From positions 868,001 through 932,000 of the forward strand of contig CAWAMN010000001.1 of NCBI GenBank assembly GCA_963783235.1: DNA of 64,000 bases, in the 5' to 3' direction. A model generated the notes under the pieces. The model was not told where the DNA came from and searched no databases. It worked only from the letters and a program-made list of their open reading frames with translations. Below, piece after piece: positions 62,157-64,000 of the stretch (position 1 is the first letter of the stretch; every line of letters begins with the position of its first letter). Source of the DNA: Thiohalomonas sp963783235 (GTDB lineage Bacteria; Pseudomonadota; Gammaproteobacteria; Thiohalomonadales; Thiohalomonadaceae). The position numbers and the translations under genes are program-made.

Positions 62157-63068
62157 TCAGGAACGACTTGGCGTATCCATCTGAACTTCGATACCGCCAA
62201 AGCTTCGGAAAAATAGATGTGAATTGATGTCTTTCTTTGTTCGGCTGCCCGTGAGAATGCGGGTGGCAATATAGTGGGACGCATTACGCATTAGAACGTC
62301 TCTCTGCGTGTCTACCAACCACCACGCACCATCAAGATAGAACTCTGTCCAGTTGTGATAGGCAGCTGGCGACAGAACCGAATTGTGTTGCGCAACAAAG
62401 CCTGCCATTGTCCGCACCGGGAAGCCCTGTGCCCGACCCAAAGCCGTCGTCAAGTAGGCGTATTCGGTGCAGTCTCCCCGCCCTTCATGGAAAGCATACA
62501 GCGCCCCTTGATCGTTATTAACATAACCGGCATAGCTCATATGTTCTTTTACCCACCGATGCATCTTTTCTATGCTAGAGCGAGGCCCGTCCGATCGAAG
62601 TTCGGTCGCTAGGCTGACTATCTGTTTGTCATCCGCTTCTATATACGGTTCCGCCTTGGTAAACCGATCTTTGGATCCAGATCCAAGCTCCGTCCGGTTG
62701 GGTTTATTCGCCATGGCGAGTTTCGCCTCAATAGCTATGACTTTGGTTGCATGCGGCGGTAGTCGAGTGAAAGAAAAATGCATACGCTCGTTGCCGAGCT
62801 CGTCACCCTTCATTTCGAAGGGATGCGATGCAGTCACTGCCAATCGTCTTTGAGTAGAAGTCTTTGACAAAGGAGCAAAAACAATAAATCCGGCATCTTT
62901 AACTACTCAAGAAGTTGGGTTTTCTACAGTGAATACATAGCGAACCATGCGTTCGATCGGATACTTGGCCGGAAGCGGCTCTGGGCTTCGGAAAAAAGAA
63001 ACCGCGGCCAAGCTTGCGAGCAAAGCTGTTGTTAGTATTACCCCCTGTGTTTTTTTGTTTTTTCTCAT
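62157..63068 (-). pseudogene. Transglutaminase-like exported protein, interrupted by in-frame TGA
   Basis: The complete frame starts with MRKNKKTQGVILTTALLASL (signal or anchor), runs through IERMVRYVFTVENPTS, meets TGA at 62907-62909, and continues VVKDAGFIVFAPLS into the 237-residue transglutaminase part. Family members read NPTxRxVKDAxF here, so the stop looks like a CGA-to-TGA change. The cysteine-protease-like triad is intact: Cys in GRGDCTEYAYL, His in AAYHNWTEFYLDG, Asp in WWLVDTQRDVL. Transglutaminase-like domains act as proteases or protein cross-linkers. Its start overlaps the rhodanese-like gene by 4 bp, so it was translationally coupled, and the giant protein gene begins 73 bp downstream. 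A TTG at 62870 could give a shorter product without signal peptide, but this seems unlikely to be functional. Confidence 0.8.
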
Positions 63069-63928
63069 GAGGCGCCATTACAGCTAACAGTCACCGAAGG
63101 CCCCCGGCGAACCTTTGCCAGTAGTGCTTCACGTTTACGCAAGTACCGGCGATACCCTTCAAAGCCACCGACAAGGAAAAAGTCCAAAATCAGTTCACGA
63201 GCTTCGAGTTCCGACTGCAGTTTCTCGCGCTCGCCCCCATCCCGGGTTACTAGCAAGTACGGAATACGGGCGGTTTTGCGGCCTTCGTGTTCTCGTTTTG
63301 CAACTTGGAAAGAGACGATCTTCTTGGTTGGGAATAACTCGTGAAGGGTTTCCAGATTATTCAGAAGGGGACCTGCAACTACAACAAACTCCCTGGAAGA
63401 CAAAGAGGAAACCAAATCCCGGGGAGAAAGCGGTCGAAGAAATTTGTAATCACGTTTTCCTGTACTTTTTCCTGCCCAAGAATGAACCCCTCCATTTAAA
63501 ACCAAAATGTTTCTATTTCCGGCTTTTCGGATGTCGACGCACCTCTTTACGAGATCGTCTCGCCGCATTTCGCTACCAACGAGAATGACTGGTCTGTTGC
63601 GCAAGAATGCCTTTGCTTTTACTGCGTATAGAGGAATATTCAAGGAGTCAGCTATGTGAAATCTTTCGAATTCTTTCGGTTCGCGCACATCCACGATGTA
63701 AGCGTTTCCGCTCCTAACAAGCCGACGGATTTGGCTGAAGGTTTTCAAGCACCCCTTTTGATCCGCATAGGACTTTGCGGAACGGCGGGTTCCTTTTGGG
63801 TTGATCGCGTGCGGTGATTTTATTTCGAAGCTCTCGGCGCAAGAGAGAGCTGAACCGACAGACGATTTTTCTAGATCGGATGGACCGGCCCACGAGGGGC
63901 CATGCGACAGGAAAAAAGCTCCGAACAA
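63065..63928 (-). CDS. Secreted rhodanese-like protein lacking the catalytic Cys
   Basis: 287 residues from a TTG at 63928; the frame stays open to the window edge, and a signal-peptide-like CSFKAILFGAFFLSHGPSWA spans this TTG, so the true start may lie further upstream or beyond the window. A rhodanese domain is recognisable (AYIVDVREPKEFERFHIADS, about 76-95; NILVLNGGVHSWAG), but the active-site loop reads VILVGSEMRRDDL, without the usual Cys. A second, weaker rhodanese-like half follows (REFVVVAGPLLNNLETL, DFFLVGGFEGYRRYLRKR). It is probably a binding rather than a sulfurtransferase protein. The stop overlaps the transglutaminase start by 4 bp (ATGA). Confidence 0.75.
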   Translation of the reverse strand: MFGAFFLSHGPSWAGPSDLEKSSVGSALSCAESFEIKSPHAINPKGTRRSAKSYADQKGCLKTFSQIRRLVRSGNAYIVDVREPKEFERFHIADSLNIPLYAVKAKAFLRNRPVILVGSEMRRDDLVKRCVDIRKAGNRNILVLNGGVHSWAGKSTGKRDYKFLRPLSPRDLVSSLSSREFVVVAGPLLNNLETLHELFPTKKIVSFQVAKREHEGRKTARIPYLLVTRDGGEREKLQSELEARELILDFFLVGGFEGYRRYLRKREALLAKVRRGPSVTVSCNGAS

Positions 63929-64000
63929 AATCGCTTTGAACGAGCATCTACCTAAGAGGTCTGCGCCGCAATATGCTCCAACTCCTAGGGCGCGAGAAAT

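Noticed and set aside
62907..62909. TGA read as selenocysteine or programmed readthrough
   Set aside because: No reason for Sec at this non-catalytic position; family pattern expects Arg, so a nonsense change or sequence error is simpler.

Overview
The window reads as chromosome of a sulfur-oxidising gammaproteobacterium. The block nadB / rpoE-rseABC-mucD / lepA-lepB-rnc-era-recO-pdxJ-acpS is a standard gammaproteobacterial order. A complete Acidithiobacillus-type sulfide:quinone oxidoreductase, plus a second SQR-like flavoprotein, points to sulfide oxidation. Species cannot be named from this sequence alone.

Layout. 1-5.8 kb: end of an M61 peptidase, a zinc-protease lipoprotein, a DUF4382 lipoprotein, and a minus-strand rimB-rimK-aspartoacylase-like cassette (protein C-terminal glutamate tailing). 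5.8-9.7 kb: REP-like hairpins, an iron alcohol dehydrogenase, the SQR-like flavoprotein with a small acidic partner, and a TVP38-type membrane protein. 9.8-20.9 kb: one long minus-strand core block (sigma-E envelope stress operon, then translation, RNA and cofactor genes) with many ATGA start/stop overlaps. 21.1-33.0 kb: nadB, two adjacent c-di-GMP genes, sqr, a frameshifted mfd, and a csiV-like gene.

At about 33.5 kb the core stops abruptly inside a truncated methylthioadenosine/methylthioinosine phosphorylase gene. From there to the window end lies a 30-kb accessory region, all transcribed on the minus strand. Read in transcription order it holds: a Cys-less rhodanese-like protein, a transglutaminase-like protein broken by an in-frame TGA, a giant secreted protein of about 4050 residues (now split by a one-base frameshift) with nearly identical 285-288-residue Gly-rich repeats, a secreted RHS-repeat protein, and a 2402-residue secreted PKD/FN3 protein. 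Between the last two, the promoter, leader and N-terminus of the 2402-residue gene are present in two extra truncated copies. One belongs to a 755-bp tandem duplication whose second unit carries an intact IS66 element with an 8-bp target duplication; a 100-bp repeat marks the junctions.

The rhodanese, transglutaminase, giant Gly-rich/FN3 protein and RHS genes are the best candidate for an undescribed system: a co-transcribed set that looks like a surface scaffold with an attached RHS shell. That role is inference. Three separate lesions (mfd, giant gene, transglutaminase) are each a single-nucleotide change, so either decay or assembly error must be resolved first.
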